A DNA stretch of 64,000 bases, taken from Cheilinus undulatus (taxonomy: Eukaryota > Chordata > Actinopteri > Labriformes > Labridae). The notes under the pieces were generated by a model. That model saw only the letters and a program-made list of their open reading frames with translations, made no database searches and had not been told where the DNA came from. Each line of letters opens with the position of its first letter. Positions within the stretch are counted from its first letter, which is position 1. Shown here one piece after another: positions 23,593 to 44,089 of this stretch. The stretch lies in assembly GCF_018320785.1 (NCBI RefSeq), contig NC_054870.1, positions 6,617,933 to 6,681,932 of the forward strand, read 5' to 3'. The position numbers and the translations under genes are program-made.

Positions 23593-24839
23593 AGCTTGGA
23601 CATGAATGTTGTGCCGTGGGCTGATAAATATAGATCCATTGTAGACATTAATGAGTGTTTGTTTTGTGTTAAATAATTAAAATTAAAACTGAATTGATGC
23701 CAAAAAATATTTTATTCCACATCAGCTGAATCTGCTGCTGTATATACATATAATAATAATAAACAGATTTTTAAATATTACATTTCATTTACATTCATCA
23801 ACAGAGCGCCTGTTAGCGCTTGAAAGAGAATCGAACTATTAAACACAAAAACCAACAGGAATAAAACATTAAACAGCCTCTAATTTTCAGGAGACGAACC
23901 GAGGACAAACACCAGACTCTCAGAACGGTACGATAATAAACACAGACAGAGACATCTTCATTTACATCCTCCTGAAAGAGTCCACTCCCTGTCCTGGAGC
24001 TGAGGTGGCTAACGTCACGTTAGCATGTAGCTTAAGCTTCAACACGTGAGGACTGTGGATCATCTACAGGAGTGTAGACCATCTTTCTCACTCAGGTAGA
24101 TCATGGTCAGGCTACCATTGATAGTTATGAGATGGCGAATTATCAAATCCACTACGGAGAAAATGAACCAGATTTTTACCTCCGTAATATTAGCAGCTCT
24201 TTCTTAAATGTTTAAAATCCCTTTGATTTGCTAGCACGTAGCATAGCAGTCCAGTTTCACATTTTAAATAAATAACAAATGTAAAATTAAATAAATAAAT
24301 TCATGTTCAACAGTAAACAAGCTTCAGTGCAAGCACTTAATTAAAATAGCAAATGAAGTATATGGGAGGGACTGGTGGAGGTTTTTGGATCGACTCTGAT
24401 TACAGCTTACAAGAATAAAGGAGTCTTCAAATGAGAGCTCAGATAAACTAATCCACATCACATCTGAGCTTCGGGGTATTAGGGACACTCTAAGAAATAA
24501 AATAATAAAGAGGATCTTTTAATTGCGGAGAAGTATTTTTTTAAGGAAAACAGTTTCCCAAAAATTGTTTTGAGTTAATCTAAATTTTACTTTATAAACT
24601 CAAAAATTTCAGGTTGAGGACCTAAATTTATGAGAAACCAAACTGAAAGTAGTAGTTGGATAGGTCTTGGAATGTCTCATATGTATATGTCCAGATAATA
24701 ATGCTAATGTGATTATTCTAGATTAAAATCACAGCTTCCTTGTTAAACAGTCCCAGTAAAAGGAGAACTTAATCAGGCTCTTAATTTAACTGCAGGACTG
24801 GCGTACGAAAAACAGCTTCATCTGGTCTGATTGTCTTTC

Positions 24840-25200
24840 ACCATGATTTTTGACCCTATGATTTTAAAAAAGAATGACTTTGGTTCTTGTAAATTCACAA
24901 CTTTTTTTAATCTTGAAAACAATACGTTTTTTTCTTAAAAAATTCAAACTTTTAAAATCTGAAAATTTCCCAGTTTTCTTGTAAATTTGCGATTTTTGAT
25001 TTTTTTCAGATTTCCGAATTTTGAAGTTGAATGTCTCACATTTTTCTCATACTACAAACATTTTTTCTTTTAAATTTTAAATTTTTAAAACTCAAAAATT
25101 GAATTTTTTTTCCAATAAATTTCAGAAATTTAAAACTCATTTTTTTCTCTTAAATTTACAACTTTAAAACAAAAAATTCTCAAGGTTTTCTTTACCAGAA
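24840..25200. repeat. degenerate T-rich AAATTTTxAAA sequence
   Basis: Irregular repeats of CAAACTTTTAAAATCTGAAA and TTAAAACTC-like phrases, AT-rich, with no coding content. Confidence 0.5.
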
Positions 25201-25571
25201 TGAACGATCCTCTTCATTGATATTTGTTCTAGTAAGAGTGTCTCTAGCCCCACACTGTCCTACATTTGGATATTAACCTTAATATTTTTGTCTGTGTTGG
25301 ATTGGATTTTTTAGCATGCTCTGTTTTATCAGCATGCTCTTATTCTGAAAAACCCCACTGAGCTCTCATTTTGAAATTCACCATAGTGCTCTTATTTTGA
25401 AATTCCCATAGAGCTCTTATTTTGAAACTCCCATAGATCTCTATGATAAGATCAAAGTGGCGAACTCGTCCACTGGTTGGCTGTTACTCCTGAAAGAGTC
25501 GATCCAATCCCGCTGCACCATCGTGGCCTCACCGCCTCATTTTCAGTCCGATCTTTTTTTTTGCTCGATTT

Positions 25572-33219
<7,648 letters not shown>

Positions 33220-33400
33220 GGTGCTCACTGAGAATCTGAAGTGGTCCAGAACAGGCTTGAGGATGAGGGCCACGGCCGCCCCCTTTTATCCGGCCTCAGC
33301 CTCCGAGGATCACTGCGGCAGCCAATCAGGAGCCAGAGCTGGCCCTCTTCCCTCGCTCAATCCCCGAGGATTAATTGCCACCAATTTTCCTTCAATCCGA
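33220..33400 (-). promoter_or_regulatory. vsx1: vsx1 core promoter and proximal homeodomain sites
   Basis: Read on the minus strand there is a TATA-like GATAAAAGG (33282-33290) followed at once by a GC box (GGGGGCGG), and a CCAAT box (plus-strand GCCAATCAG) near 33320. About 140-160 bp before the ATG lies TCAATCCCCGAGGATTAA, an inverted pair of AATCC/GGATT half sites fitting OTX/CRX-type (K50) homeodomains, followed by TTAATTG. The predicted transcription start is near 33255. Motif assignments are by eye. Confidence 0.55.
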
Positions 33401-34169
33401 TCAGGATTTTCTCTGAGACTTTTTAATTTATGTTGTTTATCTTTGATGGAGGAGGAGCGGGCACGAGGGAGAGGAGCACCTCCGCGGGGCCCCGGGGGTC
33501 CGGCAGCGAGAGGGAGGCCGGTTACCTGGAGCCATGTCCCGGTAAAAGGCCAGTCCTTAATAAAGACCAGCATTTAGAGGAAGGAGGACCAGCGTCAGAC
33601 CGGGGGAGGGGTCAAGATCGGCCTTTATTTCACTCAGGTCTTTATTTTTGTCGGCTTGTTTTGAGTTTATAAATCAAAGATGAGTGTGAAGTTTTCAGGG
33701 ATCAGCGATGATCTTTACTAAGAATCATTTTCACATGTTTTTATTTCTGTCCTCTGAAGTATCTGGTCTCCGACTCTCATGACTGTTGAACTTCATCTTT
33801 AAAATGAACCAGTAATCTCATCTTTGTAAATCAATGAGTTTTTATAAATCAGCTGATATCTGGACAAAGGAGCAGATTTCAACACAAACAGGATCATGTT
33901 AAATAAAGCTGACCCTGTTTGTGATCAGGGCTGACTGTGATCTACAGTAAAGGAGTTACACAGAGACCATGATCCAGAATGTTCTCTAGGAAGACCTCAG
34001 ACCCCTCAGACTAGATCTGCTCCACTCAAATCAGATTAATGAAGAAAATTAATCTGACAACGCCTGGATCAGATTTATTTATCAGAAAAATGAAAATGGA
34101 AATAGAAAAGGAAACATATGTATGATAAAAAACACATGAAGTAATATAAATGGAAAGAATAATTGTAAT

Positions 34170-34950
34170 ATACACTAAGGCTGTCAAAAGATTAAATCTT
34201 TTAATGGAGATTAATCTCAGGATGTCTGCAGTTAATGGTGATTAATCACAACCTTTTTTGTCGCATTCAAAAATTCCACTAACTTTCATTTAAAACTGTT
34301 TTAGTGTCAGTTGTGGATTTTTCTGCAGACTTAAGCTGAGGGTAACGATGTAGAGTTTACGTACTGAGCCTCTTTTAGAGATAAATTAAAGATTAACAGA
34401 AAAAAAGGAACTTGTCATGGACTGAAAAGGAAATAAGCTTTCTGACAGTTTTAACCCTTTAAAGCCTGTTGTATCATATTTGATACACACTTTTATGATA
34501 CCTTTATCTCATCAATATGATCAATAAATTACTAAAAATAACTTCAGAGTACAATCTGATTAATGATAAAAATGCCCTCAAGTGGATTATCAGTTAGAAA
34601 AAACATCTACTGAATCAAATGAGGTACAAAAATATATATCTGTTCAATTTTATGGAAATTTAGATTTTATTGGATTTCAGTATAAAGTTAAATAATCATT
34701 TCAGTCCCAAAAGAATTTGAATTTTCTGGCTATAATTTGTGTTTTCAGGCTTTAATGGGTTAAAGTGAAGTGAGACGTTAAGGAGCGGTGTTGGGATGAT
34801 GATTATTATTAAATCACTGAGGATGCAGGAAGACGCTGATGGGAATTAACCAAAGATTGTTGAGAAGGACATTAAAGCATGAAACCAAGCAGGATAAAAA
34901 AAAATGCACTAATTGTAAAACACAGTTAATTCGATTAATCACATATATAA
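34170..34950. mobile_element. inverted-end repeat (GGCTGTCAAAAGATTAA...GATTAATCAC)
   Basis: Begins AAGGCTGTCAAAAGATTAAA, with TGGTGATTAATCACAACC near 34238, and ends ACAGTTAATTCGATTAATCA near 34922-34942. This is the pattern of a known style of fish dispersed repeat. It is interrupted by the TTAA element 34451-34763. Confidence 0.45.
34451..34763. mobile_element. TTAA-flanked piggyBac-like MITE
   Basis: Left end TTAACCCTTTAAAGCCTG, right end CAGGCTTTAATGGGTTAA: inverted, TTAA at both borders, 313 bp, no coding capacity. Confidence 0.65.
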
Positions 34951-35340
34951 TATATATATAAACATATATACATATATAATACAAATAAAAACCTGTGAAA
35001 ATAAAATCAATGTTAAGAAATAATGATGTCATTATTATTTTAATTTTTACTATTAAAAGAATATAATAATACCTATAATAATAATCATAATTATGACAGC
35101 TGTTATTATTTTAATTTTTATTATTGCAACAAACCAATAAATATAATACTCATACTACTACTAATAGTAATAATAACAATAATAAATCTATAATTATATA
35201 AATAGATAAATAAGTACATGAGTAAATGAATACATAAATAGAAAAATATCAAAATAAAGACATGTATAATCATAAAAACAAAAATTATTGAATGAATTTT
35301 GTGAGAATGATAAAAAATAAAAACATTAGAATGAATATGT
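34900..35340. repeat. AT-rich low-complexity tract
   Basis: TATATA and AATAAT-rich DNA with a short (ATATAC) run near 34945-34980. Nothing else recognised. Confidence 0.6.
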
Positions 35341-36479
35341 CAGTAATAATCAATAAAAACTCTCCTGTATGTTGTGGTAATTGGACATTTTATTGCAGAT
35401 TAATCTTCAGAATGTTGTTTTCATTATTGTTGTGAGACTAAAGGGTGACTGGGTTTATCTCCTGGCTCTAGCCTGAGACCCTCTAAAAGACCCTCTGTAG
35501 TCTAAAACAACAGCCTGTAGATCTGGGACCCTGGGGGTCAAAGGTCAGAATTTATACTGTAGTTATTCTACATAAAATATCATCCATTCGTACACAGGTG
35601 TACATCCTTTTAAATTAAGGAGAGAAACTGAAAAAGGTGAATTTACCAGAGAGACGACCCCTCTACTGGACTGATCCGGTCTGAACCAGCTGATAAACCA
35701 GACTAGATCAACAGAGAAACCAGATCTATGAGTCAGAGGGGTACTGTGGTGAATCATCATAAATACATTTAACAGTCATTATTAAATATAAATATTAAAA
35801 TCAATAACATCATTAGCATGTCTTTTATCTCTGAGCTAGGCCTTCACTTCAGCTGGAGGTAGGTTTGATATTTATTAGTAATATTTGATTCTGATTTCTG
35901 CAGAAATTAAAGTTCATTACCAAGGATGAAAAAAACAAACAAAGGATCGGGGGGGGGGGGGCAGGAATCAACCCTGTTACCAGTCTGGGTTAAAAAGGCC
36001 CAATTATGTGCTTTTATTTTGAAGGATGTGCCTCCATCTTATAGTTGCTTACATATTTTGTTCCATCTCAGGTCCCATTTACATGAAAAACATCGTTATT
36101 AAAAATGTTGAGAAATTTGGGTTGAAATGAAGGCTGTGGAGGAGGCTCCATAACTTTTCCACTCAGCTGTTCCAAATGTTGACAACATATTTAAGCAGTT
36201 AAGCCCGTCTGCAGGAGGTTGCCAACAATTTTTGTTTGAAAATAATAAACTGCCCAAAACTGAACATATGAAATAAAGTTTAGAGATGTTTTTAAAGCAT
36301 CCATACTTTACCTCAGTCAGTGTTTGACTGCTGGAGCTATATCTGATCAGAGGATCAATAAACGTCTGAAATCAAAAGCAGCTGAACTTCATGATAATGA
36401 ACAAATAAATAAAAACTAACAAACAGTCACGAGGGTTCACAATGGAGAAATAAATAAATAAATAAAGAGATTAAAGGGT

Positions 36480-36790
36480 GAGTTGAGGGGAAAAACAGCC
36501 TTAAATTTGCTTTAATTATCTCTGATAAGCAGATTGCTCTAATTGCTTTTTAAACCAGTTGACCATTTCTACCTTCTTACTCTCACAGACGCTGGCTGCC
36601 GGCCTGCGGTCAATCCCCCAGGATTAAATGCTAACTTGGCCCTAATTTTGCAAACGGACTTTCATCATGACCAGCTTCATTTTCTCTAACAGCTGATTTT
36701 CACTGACGCTCATGAGGCCGGGCCGCCGCTGTGAGATCTGATTCATTATAAAACAAACGCCAAAGCCCTCACCATGGAGACACAGAGCGG
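36480..36790. promoter_or_regulatory. candidate conserved regulatory element 3.3 kb upstream of vsx1
   Basis: Balanced composition between AT-rich flanks, with clustered homeodomain-type sites: CTTTAATTATCTC, CTAATTGC, CAATCCCCCAGGATTAA, CCTAATTTTGC. The segment 36608-36633 matches the vsx1 promoter at 33355-33380 in 22 of 26 positions. Conservation could not be tested. Confidence 0.45.
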
Positions 36791-37029
36791 TGAAACTCTG
36801 TTACCCATTATTGATTTCTTAATTTTGTCACACTTAAATGTTTCAGATCATCAAACTAATTTAAATGTTAGACAGAGAGAACCTCAGTACAGACTACAGT
36901 CAGTTTTTAAATGATGATTTCATTTAATAAGGGCAAAAGCCATCCAAACCTGCCTGCCCTCCTCCCTGTTAAATCCTGACTTAACCATGATTAACCACAT
37001 TTTTTATAAAGCTGAGTTCACTTTGACTA

Positions 37030-38095
37030 TCCACATCCAGGCCTGATTCCTACCAGACCTGCTGAATCCACAGATCCCCTAAATAAGACCTGAAAGTGAA
37101 GTAGACCACAAGATCTCAAAGAAATTCAAGAACAGATGAGAAAGAAAGTGACTGAGACCTATCAGTCTGGAAAGAGTTACAAAAACATTTCTGTGGCTTT
37201 CAGACTCCAGCCAACCAGAGTTAGAGTCATTATCCACAAATGGAGAAAACTGTGAGCAGTGTTGAAAGGCTGGCCTTCCAAAATGACTCCAAGAGCGCAT
37301 GGACGACTCATCCAGGAGGTCCCAGAAGAACCCAGAACAACATCTAAAGACATGCAGGCCTCACTTGGCTCAGTTAAGGTCAGAGTTCATGATTCAACAA
37401 TAAGAAAGGGGCTGAGCAAAAATGGCCTCCATGGGAGACTTCTGAGGCCAAAACCACTGCTGACCGAAAAGAACACAAAGACTCCTTTCATATCTGACTG
37501 AAACCATCCTGATGATCCCCAAGACTTTGGGGGAAATATTCTGTGGACCGAGGAGACAAAAGTGGAACTCTCTGTAGTAAAACTAACAGCATTTCATCAG
37601 AAGAACATGGTGGTGCTAGTGTGATGGTCTGGAACAGGACCACTTGCTGTGATGGATGGAACCATGAGTTCTGCTCTCTACCAGAAAATCCTGAAGAAGA
37701 ATGTCCACCAGTTCATGACCTCGAGCTCAAGCACACTTGGGTTATGGAGCAGAACAATGACCCCAAACACATCAGCAAGTCCACCTCTGAATGGAGTAAA
37801 AAAAAAAAGTAGATGAAGGTTTTGGAGAGGTCTAGTCAAAGTCTGAACTTAAATCTGACTGAGATGCTGTGGCAAAACTTCAAACAGGCCATTCATGCTG
37901 GAAAACCCTCCAATATGGCTGAATGAAAACAATCCTGGGACAAATTCCTCCACAGAGATGTGATCAACACAGTGACAGCTGTTACAAAGATGGTGACGTG
38001 TGATTAACCATTTTGCTGGTATAGTAAGTGGTACTGAAGCAGAACCTGGGAAACCTACTGGCCTCACACACACTGAAGCTCCAAAAATTATTACA
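37030..38095 (+). pseudogene. Tc1-like transposase relic, family 1
   Basis: Carries phrases of a widespread fish Tc1-like transposase: IQEVPEEPRTTSKDMQASLG near 37310 (family QEVxxxPxTTSKELQASL), VHDSTIRKGLSKNGLHGRL near 37390, NDPKHISKSTSEW near 37755 (second catalytic Asp) and EMLWQNFKQAIHA near 37860. There are multiple frameshifts and stops. Clear terminal repeats were not found. Confidence 0.8.
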
Positions 38096-38164
38096 CCTGA
38101 TTGGATAGTGGCACAACACTGACAGTTCCTACTGAAGTATTGACTCGGTTGGATGTTTTAGCCT

Positions 38165-39090
38165 TTTATTGATTTTTATAAATCAATCATGGTCAATATA
38201 ATTGGAATTTTTGACAAAAAAGAAAATACAACAATTCATCTTTAATGTCAAAGTGAAAACAGATTTCTAGACAGTAATGTCAATTACATAAAAATATGTA
38301 ATAAAAATAAGTGAGTGCATAAATATTCACCTCTTTAAAGTGACTGACTGAATTCAATACAGGTCCAGCCAGTTGGTGCTAATAGTCTCACTCACCTGAC
38401 TGCAGTGAATGTGTCTCAGTGATTGTAGTATAAAGACACCTGGGTCTGGAAGGTCCATTCACTGGTTAATCAGTATTCCTGGCAACTATTACACCATGAG
38501 GGCAAAATAACTCTCAGTTAAAGGGCATGGAAAGCATAAGTCCGGGGATGGAAACAAAAACATTTCCAAGTCAAAGTCAAAGCTTTATAACCTTGCAGAG
38601 CAGATGGATACGTCCATTTCTGTGTCTCTCAGTGGTAAATCCATCTTGCAAAGCTCCCATCTGAACAGATTGGGCCCGGTTAGAAAGGAACAGGAGACTA
38701 AAATTTAGCTTTTTGGCCATCAGACAAGACGCCAAATACTGAACTGTGAAGCCCGGTGGTGGCAGCATCATGCTGTGGGGATGCTTCTCAGCAGCTGGCC
38801 TTGGAAGGCTTGTAAAGATAGAGGGTAAAATGAAATATAGAAAAATCCTGGAGGACAATCTTAATCAGTGTGCAAGAGAACTATGGCTTGGGAGAAGATT
38901 ATTCTCCAGTAAGACGATGGCCCGAAGCATAGAGCAAAAGCTACACAAAAATGGTTTAAAAACAACAAGATGAATGTTCTGGAGTGTCCGAGTCAAAGCC
39001 TAGACCTGAATCCCATAGATTGAGTTATAAAATCAACAAACAGGTAAAACATTCAAGGGGGGGTCAGTACTTTTTAAGAGGCACTGTACC
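38165..39090 (+). pseudogene. Tc1-like transposase relic, family 2
   Basis: Contains [20 protein letters not shown] near 38748 and SPSLDLNPI-like wording near 38990, from a different fish Tc1 family than the 37 kb relic. Ends near CTTTTTAAGAGGCACTGTAC. The N-terminal half is largely lost. Confidence 0.75.
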
Positions 39091-39769
39091 GCCTCCCCCT
39101 TTCTTTCCTCTGTTCAGGTGACACAGCCGTTGTCTTCACCAACAGTTTGGATTTTCAGGGCTACTCCTCTGGGTTATTCTCACAGACCTCACATCTCAGA
39201 GTTTTCCTCCCAGAGATGTTCCAGTAACAGGTTCATTCTGTCTTTCTGTTCAACTGTACGACACAGCTGCTTTAAACTTCAAATATCAAAAATCTTGTAC
39301 AGATATTTAAAGATGCAAAAGTGTCTGAATCAATAAAGACAGAGCGTATTGATCATTAAGTAAGAAGCCTTACAGCTGGGTGTTTGTAAAGATGATGAGG
39401 GTTTAACTCCTTATCTGCTGAGTGTGAGAACATCTGCTGCTGATTAGTGAGGAGGGACCGAGGAAAAGCTTCATGGAGAGCAGAAACATCTGGACTAGAG
39501 CCTTCGTCTGTCCAGGAAAGATAGAGTTAACCAGCTCTGAGCCCATACCATCATGGCAGAGAAACAACCAATGTTATATAGAAAGACAGAGAGTGATGTT
39601 ATCCATAAATACTCCAGTGGGACTAACATTAATTCAAAATAAGCTGTTTCTCAATTACTGTCTAAAAATGGGAAATTAAAACTGAAAAAACAGCTCCTCA
39701 CCCAGGCCGTTCATACTAAACTGAAAATGTGAGATAAAAAATTATCTATTTTCTTTTTGGTTTATAAAA

Positions 39770-40830
39770 TAAACAAATGAAAAATACATAAAGGCTTTAA
39801 TGGGTGACATCATCAAAGGCAGAGGATGGAATGTTGATGAAGCTCGGGATGTAGGGGCCTTTTCCCCTCCAAGTAGACCACAGTTGGCAACTTTTGGAAG
39901 GGTTAGAGATAGCACTGTGATAGATTTCAATGACAACTGGTAGCTTACACTGGCCTGCATGAAAAAGGCAAGGGTGGAATGTTTTATTAATTTCAAAGGG
40001 TGGCATTATCTTTAAAAAACTTTTAAAAACATTAAAGGAGAACATCATCAAAGACAGAGGATGGAATGTTTGTAAGCCTGGACTTTTTTCCCTCTTTTTT
40101 CCCTCTTGGAAAAGTGGGTGGGACTGGAGATGGGTGAGGGAAACAAAGGCAAGGATGGAATGTTTTATAAACTTTAGAGGATGGAATCATGTTCAAAAGC
40201 AAGGAAGGATTTTTTTCTGAGCTGTTAAGTATTAAATCACCCATCAAAGACAAGGATGAAATAGTGTATATTTTTTGAAGGATGTCATCATCTTTAAAAG
40301 CAAGGATGGACTGTTTAATGGGCTGAAATGATTATATTATCTTTCAAAGAAAGGATGGAAATTGTAAAGGCTTTGACGGATTTCATCTACAACAGTAAGG
40401 ATGGAATGTTAAATAAACATAAAAGAATGGCATCTCTTTTAGGCAATGATGGAATGATTTAATAACCTGTAACGTATTACCTCATCCGTCCTCATCTGTT
40501 TATAAGATGTGAAGAATGACATCATCTGTCAAAGGCAAGCATGGAATATTTTACAACTGTAAGTTCAAAGGAAGACATCTTTCAAAAGCCTATTGAAGAT
40601 GTTAAAGGATGGCATCATCAAAGACAGAGGATGGAATGTTTGTGAATCTGGAAATTCTTCTTTCCTTTGTTGCCAAATAGAAGGTCATAATCGGAAACTT
40701 TTGGAAAAGTGTGTGGAACTGGCGTGGGCCGAGGAAAACAAAGGAAAGGATTGTTTCATGAGCTGTAAAGGATTACATCATCCATCAAAGGCAAGGATGG
40801 AATAAACTATAAGCTTTGAAGAATGTCGTT
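39770..40830. repeat. minisatellite with AAGGATGGAATGTTT unit
   Basis: Degenerate units of roughly 55-70 bp containing CATCATC(A/T)(A/T)(A/T)AAAGGCAAGGATGGAATG and TTTATAAACTGTAAAGGATG-like wording, about 1.06 kb. Larger segments repeat too: AGGATGGAATGTTTGTGAA near 40628 echoes 40058. Confidence 0.75.
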
Positions 40831-41854
40831 TTCTTCAACAGCATGCAGTTCATGCAGTAAAAGTGCTGAAATAAGGATTTTCTAAAATGTCTGTGGAAGG
40901 TTCGAAAAGGGAAATTTACTGAAGGAACCAGAGCTGCTCTAGCGTGAGAGTTCATGAAGTCTGAGAAGTTGTTTGTTGTATTTTCAGAGCTGATGTGGGA
41001 TGTTTAAGTCACACACAACATATTTTGCAATTTAAAAAAAACAAAATCACGAATAAATAAATTGGTTGAACAAACATTCTGCATTTCTTTTCATATTGAT
41101 CAGTTTATCTGCCAGGTTTTATTTTTATTGGTGGAACACCAAAGAAGACAAAGTCCCCACCTATCAGATATATCCGACTGTGGCTGTAGAACACCGATGG
41201 TGCAGCTGCAGTGGTTTTGGAGTTTCTACAGATTATAAAGGTTTTCACCAAATCAGAACATCCGTTTGACTGGTGTAAGCTGAAAAGAAGGTGCTGAGGT
41301 TGGATTAAGCCCTCCATAAAAACTTATGTTCATTTTTAAAACAATGTGGATTACCATTATATGAAGGAGGAGATTGATTGATTATGTGGGTTTGAATAAT
41401 CTTCGGATTAAGGTCTTTTATACTTGTGGTTCCTCTGAGCCTTTTATCCTCGTCCAGAGTTTTATCTTCATCCGTCATGTCTTTATCGTTTTATTTCTGC
41501 CGTCTCTAATTAATTTGTCTGCAGTCGGTCCAAGGGCCGATAGAGAGGAAGGCCACATGATGAAGGAGCCGAGTCATCAATGATCAGACAGGCTTTAAAG
41601 CTCCATCAGGGTTGGTTTGAGGGTGACGTGACCCTGCATGGCGCTGTGTGGCTCTGTGAGGCAGCTATGTTGGAGATGTCACAGTCAGGAGGGGTTTTAG
41701 TCATTTGGAGGCCCAAGAAACACGGGGCCCCTCCTAATATCAATCATAGAGAGTGAGGAAATATTAAGTAGTCACAGTAAGTCACATGACAGGAAATGAC
41801 CAAAAATGAGCTAGCTGTGTACCATCTTCTACATGGAGAACAATCTACAATGCC

Positions 41855-43250
41855 AAATCCAAAAAAGTTGGGTCACTGTTTAAAATGTAAATAAAAAAAA
41901 GTCAATGATTGTTGGATCTCATTAACCCATATTTTATTCACAATAGAACAAAAACAACACATCAGACGTTGAAACTGAGACAGTACAACTTTCATGAAAA
42001 ATATTTTGAATTTGATGGCAGCAATACATCTTAAAAAATTAGGGATGGGGCAACAAAGTGCTGGAAAAGTAAGTGGTAGTAATAGAAAAACAGCACCTTG
42101 ACTCTAATTAGGTAAACTGTCAACAAGTCAGTAGCATGGCTGAGTATAAAAGGAGCATTTTAGAGAGGCAGAGTCTCTCAGAAATGAAGATGGGCAGAGG
42201 TACAGTGCTTAACAAATTTATTAGACCACCTGTCATATTTGTCTCAGAGACCATCCAGCATCATGAAGTGCTTTAATGCGGACTCTTTCATTTTCACTGA
42301 GCTCTCCACGTTTTACCATTTTGAACAGGAATGAGGAATTTCAAACTGAATTCACCTTTTTATATCAAAGTTTGAGCCGGCTCACTGGGCTTCTCTGAGA
42401 AGTCAGAAATGAATCAAGCATAACATTCAACCACCAAAACTCATTTTTCTGTTCAGGAATGCAAGTAAATAACTATAATTTAATATATTAATCAAGAAAT
42501 ATTAATGTGCTTTACTATTTTTTCAGGTTTTTTTGTAAATCAGGAAATTTGAAAATTCATCGATAACAATAATAATTATATTTTAGCATTAAAAATATCA
42601 TTTAAAGAGAGCTGTGTATTAACAATTGCAGAAACATAAAAAATTATTTTGGTCATTACCAATGCTTTTAATTTAGGGCAGCTGTGGCATAAACCTTACT
42701 TTGGTTAGGGTTAGGGTGGTCTAATAAATTTGTTCAGCACTGTATGCCAATCAGTGAAAAGCTGCATCCAAAAATTCTGGAACAATTTCAGAAAAATATT
42801 CTTCAACATAAAATAGTGAAGACTTTGAATATCCCACCATCCATGATCTCATCAAAAGATTCAGAGAATCTGAAGAAATCTCTGTAAATGAGGGACAAGG
42901 CTGGAGGGGCCCTCAGGGGCCTCTACATTATAAACAGACATGATTCTGTACTGGAAATCATTGCATGGGCTCAGGAACACTTTCAGGAATCACTGTCTGT
43001 CAACACAGTTGGCTGTTCCGTCCAAAAATGACAGTTAAAGCTGGATCAGGGAAAGATAAACCCATATGTGAACAGGATCCGGAAACTCTGCTGTCTTCTC
43101 TTGGCCAGAACTTATTTAAAATGGACTGAGGCAACATGGAAAACTGTTCTGTGGTCACATTAACCAACATTAGAAATGCTCTCTCAGACAAGAATGGGAC
43201 AACATTCCTCTCCCAAAACTCAATCACTCCTGGTAAATGCCTACCATTCC
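41855..43250 (+). pseudogene. Tc1-like element relic, family 3, internally deleted
   Basis: The left terminal region has CAAAAAAGTTGGGTCACTG. Transposase remnants are LHPKILEQFQKNILQHKIVK (42760), WAQEHFQESLSVNTV (42966) and LKWTEATWKTVLWS (43117), the last being the region before the first catalytic Asp. The C-terminal remnant TRMGQHSSP is near 43193. A MITE (42201-42744) interrupts the N-terminal region. Partial copies of the same family lie at 23330-23592 and 62515-62790. Confidence 0.7.
42201..42744. mobile_element. TA-flanked MITE with about 30-bp inverted ends
   Basis: Left TACAGTGCTTAACAAATTTA and TTAGACCACC, right GGTGGTCTAATAAATTTGTT and CAGCACTGTA, about 544 bp including TA borders. 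It sits inside the Tc1-like relic, whose sequence resumes directly after (GCAGAGG / TGCCAATCAGTGAAAAGCTG). Confidence 0.85.
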
Positions 43251-44089
43251 TTTGTGTCTAACCTGTGAATAATCTAAATTAACCTTAATTAATTAATTAA
43301 ATGTGATACTAACCAATGAAAAGCTGGTATTTCCCATGCTGCTGTTTCTGTTCAAACAGACTATATAATATTCATCTAATGACTTTGGTCCCCAGTACCC
43401 TCAGACTGGTGTTTTTAATGTGCTAATCAGTTCTAAAGGCCCCTCTGATGACCCTTAAACTGGTCTTAAACTGGGATTGCTGGTTGAAAGCTTCACAGTT
43501 AAACAGTCTAACAGACTCTATTGACCGTGTCCCTAACACCGTCTGTTGCTCTTTATGTGAAACGTCTCTGATTCCCCGGTGAGTCCTCACAGAAACATCG
43601 CCGCTCCCCGGGGAAACACGCCTCCTCTTTTCACTGACTGTGTGCGGGCCGATCCTCCAAGCCGACATAATCAATGAACCGATGGAGTCTTTTCAAACAT
43701 GAGGAGGGGTTGGTAGGCAGAGGGAGGGCCGGAGGAGGAAGTCATGAAAGTTATGAGATCTGGGTCTGAGAGGAGGTTGCTTTATGAGTAAAAAACAAAT
43801 CAAACTTTATTTATAAAGTAGGGGACATGAACAACACAATCTGCTTCATATTCAATCAATAAAACTGTTTGTGTAGTTTGTATTAATCCTATCTACTTTA
43901 CAAAGACCGTGCTGATCTATTAGCTGTGCACATATATAGAGGATGCATGAATGAACCACAACACTCTATAAGACAGAACTGAAAGAAGTATGTCAACATA
44001 TCAGACACTGGTGGACTCAGAGGGGGGGGGGGGCTTTAGTTTCCCAATAGTAGGTTAACATGATAAAGTGATCCCTTTGGTCCCTTTCA

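Larger units (their letters stand above)
21908..25571. other. intergenic between zinc-finger gene and vsx1
   Basis: The first 100 bp are probably the zinc-finger gene promoter (TGACGTAG, a CRE-like site, near 21976 and 64-71 bp before the ATG). The rest is an L1-like fragment, low-complexity sequence, a Tc1-like 3' end and T-rich DNA. About 23.7-25.5 kb may include the vsx1 3' UTR. Confidence 0.45.
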
